Origin: Streptomyces sp. NA02950
Lineage (GTDB): Bacteria > Actinomycetota > Actinomycetes > Streptomycetales > Streptomycetaceae
Reading direction: 5' to 3'
DNA: 64,000 bases
NCBI RefSeq assembly: GCF_013364155.1
Contig: NZ_CP054916.1
Location: forward strand, 5,825,001-5,889,000
Shown: in pieces, positions 62,883 through 64,000 of the stretch
How positions within the stretch are numbered: the first letter of the stretch is position 1
How the letters are laid out: every line of letters starts with the position of its first letter
Program-made: the position numbers and the translations under genes
The notes under the pieces: model-generated
Database searches by the model: none
What the model saw: only the letters and a program-made list of their open reading frames with translations
What the model was told of the DNA's origin: nothing

Positions 62883-63614
62883 ATGTCTCGTATCGACGGC
62901 CGCACCCCCGATCAGCTCCGCCCCGTCACCATCGAACGCGGATGGAGCAAGCACGCCGAGGGCTCCGTCCTCGTCTCCTTCGGCGACACCCGAGTGCTGT
63001 GCACCGCGAGCGTCACCGAGGGCGTGCCGCGCTGGCGCAAGGGCAGCGGCGAGGGCTGGGTCACCGCCGAGTACGCGATGCTGCCGCGCGCCACCAACAC
63101 CCGCGGCGACCGGGAGTCCGTCCGCGGCAAGATCGGCGGCCGCACCCATGAGATCTCCCGCCTCATCGGCCGCTCGCTGCGCGCCGTCATCGACTACAAG
63201 GCGCTCGGCGAGAACACCATCGTGCTGGACTGCGATGTCCTCCAGGCCGACGGCGGCACCCGCACCGCGGCCATCACCGGCGCCTATGTGGCCCTCGCCG
63301 ACGCCGTCGAGTGGGCCCGCGGCAAGAAGCTGATCAAGGCGACCCGGCAGCCGATCACCGGCACCGTCGCCGCCGTGAGCGTCGGCATCGTCGACGGCGT
63401 CCCCATGCTCGACCTCTGCTACGAGGAGGACGTGCGCGCCGAGACCGACATGAACGTCGTCTGCACCGGCGACGGCCGCTTCGTCGAGGTCCAGGGCACC
63501 GCCGAGGGCGAGCCCTTCGCCCGCGACGAGCTCAACGCCCTGCTGGACCTCGCCGTCGCGGGCTGCGGCTCGCTGGCCGGTATCCAGCGCGCGGCGCCGG
63601 CCGACGAGGCGTGA
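62883..63614 (+). CDS. rph: RNase PH
   Basis: The 243-residue enzyme trims tRNA 3' ends phosphorolytically. Typical blocks are [58 protein letters not shown] and [20 protein letters not shown]. The IS30 insertion ends 52 bases upstream, so its promoter could be affected. No ribosome site is obvious in GGCTCATCCCATG. Confidence 0.95.
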   Translation: MSRIDGRTPDQLRPVTIERGWSKHAEGSVLVSFGDTRVLCTASVTEGVPRWRKGSGEGWVTAEYAMLPRATNTRGDRESVRGKIGGRTHEISRLIGRSLRAVIDYKALGENTIVLDCDVLQADGGTRTAAITGAYVALADAVEWARGKKLIKATRQPITGTVAAVSVGIVDGVPMLDLCYEEDVRAETDMNVVCTGDGRFVEVQGTAEGEPFARDELNALLDLAVAGCGSLAGIQRAAPADEA

Positions 63615-63738
63615 GACGGCGGCCGGGCAACCACCGCCCGGCCGTTGGCGTGTAGTCAGGTACCAGCACATCCACCGACACCCGGCCCCGGGGCGCGTCC
63701 GCGCCCCGGCGGGCCGCCCCCCGGGGAGGGACCGTTCC

Positions 63739-64000
63739 ATGGCTCCGCGCCACCGTCACCGACGCACCACCGCCGTCACCGCACTCGCCGCCGTGGCCCT
63801 CACGGTCCCCCTCGCCGTCGGATGCGGCGCGGTGGAGAAGGCCTTCGACTGCGCCCAGCTCGCGGTCGAGATATCCAACGACGTGGACGACCTCCAGAAC
63901 GCCGTGATCGGTGCCGCGAACGACCCCACCGAGACCGGCCGGGTGCTCACCGCCCTGGACAAGGACATCGACAAGCTGGACGACCGCACCGACAACGCCG
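63739..64000 (+). CDS. Lipoprotein, partial at window end
   Basis: The first 87 residues are visible. GGGGAGGG precedes the ATG. A basic start (MAPRHRHRRTTAVTALAAVA) leads into a lipobox LAVGCGAV, where the Cys is acylated. The mature part is a helical region (LAVEISNDVDDLQNAVIGAA). It follows rph by 124 bases. The 3' end lies beyond the window. Confidence 0.75.
   Translation, partial: MAPRHRHRRTTAVTALAAVALTVPLAVGCGAVEKAFDCAQLAVEISNDVDDLQNAVIGAANDPTETGRVLTALDKDIDKLDDRTDNA

Overview
The window is very GC-rich, codon usage is biased to G/C at third positions, GTG starts are frequent, and gene families such as XRE/DUF397 pairs, DasR-type operators and a RepSA/TraSA mobile element are typical of Streptomyces. 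The gene order at the right end (clpS, amino-acid permease, mec, cysO, cysM, MBL protein, GlcNAc PTS, rph) and the order hppD / AsnC / RDD genes / immune-inhibitor-A protease look like the conserved chromosomal core of that genus (recalled, not computed).

Layout. 1-2.7 kb: end of an amino-sugar-type ABC importer followed by a GH20 beta-N-acetylhexosaminidase. 3.0-8.5 kb: a three-gene molybdenum hydroxylase operon (FAD subunit, 2Fe-2S subunit with a huge repeat-rich N-terminal extension, Mo subunit with a degenerate active site). 8.6-19.6 kb: accessory-looking region with a polysaccharide deacetylase, esterase, secreted proteins, a PIN toxin-antitoxin pair, a WhiJ-like set (anti-sigma kinase, XRE regulator, DUF397), a YqcI/GntA heme enzyme, a TauE exporter, tRNA-Cys and several gene corpses (frameshifted small gene, HEAT-gene remnant, NRPS scar, IS605 remnant). 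19.7-22.5 kb: LysR regulator, cysteine dioxygenase and YeiH-type exporter, apparently a cysteine-catabolism/sulfur-export unit sharing an operator. 22.9-33.2 kb: helicase, IclR, Lon-like protease, an ArsR-type operon with an internally deleted MFS gene, AsnC/HPPD tyrosine catabolism, a Tat-exported protein, a GlcD-like oxidase and a zinc-ribbon membrane protein.

33.66-45.42 kb: an integrated actinomycete integrative and conjugative element (AICE) of about 11.8 kb. It carries XRE/DUF397 regulators, a GntR (KorSA-like) repressor with matching operators, many small zinc-ribbon and membrane proteins, an FtsK-type transfer ATPase, a HUH replication initiator and a large serine integrase. It sits inside the 5' end of an RDD-family gene and supplies that gene with a new ribosome binding site and start codon that overlaps the integrase start codon. 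Two large inverted repeats of 36.99-37.84 kb are candidate replication or transfer structures.

45.4-64 kb: three RDD membrane proteins, an M6 metalloprotease, NAD salvage genes (pncA, pncB), clpS and DUF2017, an amino-acid permease, the mec-cysO-cysM cysteine synthesis module with a leader peptide, an MBL hydrolase, and the GlcNAc phosphotransferase genes nagE and nagF arranged around a cluster of DasR (dre) sites. An IS30-family element has inserted in the middle of a palindrome between nagF and rph. The final gene is an incomplete lipoprotein.
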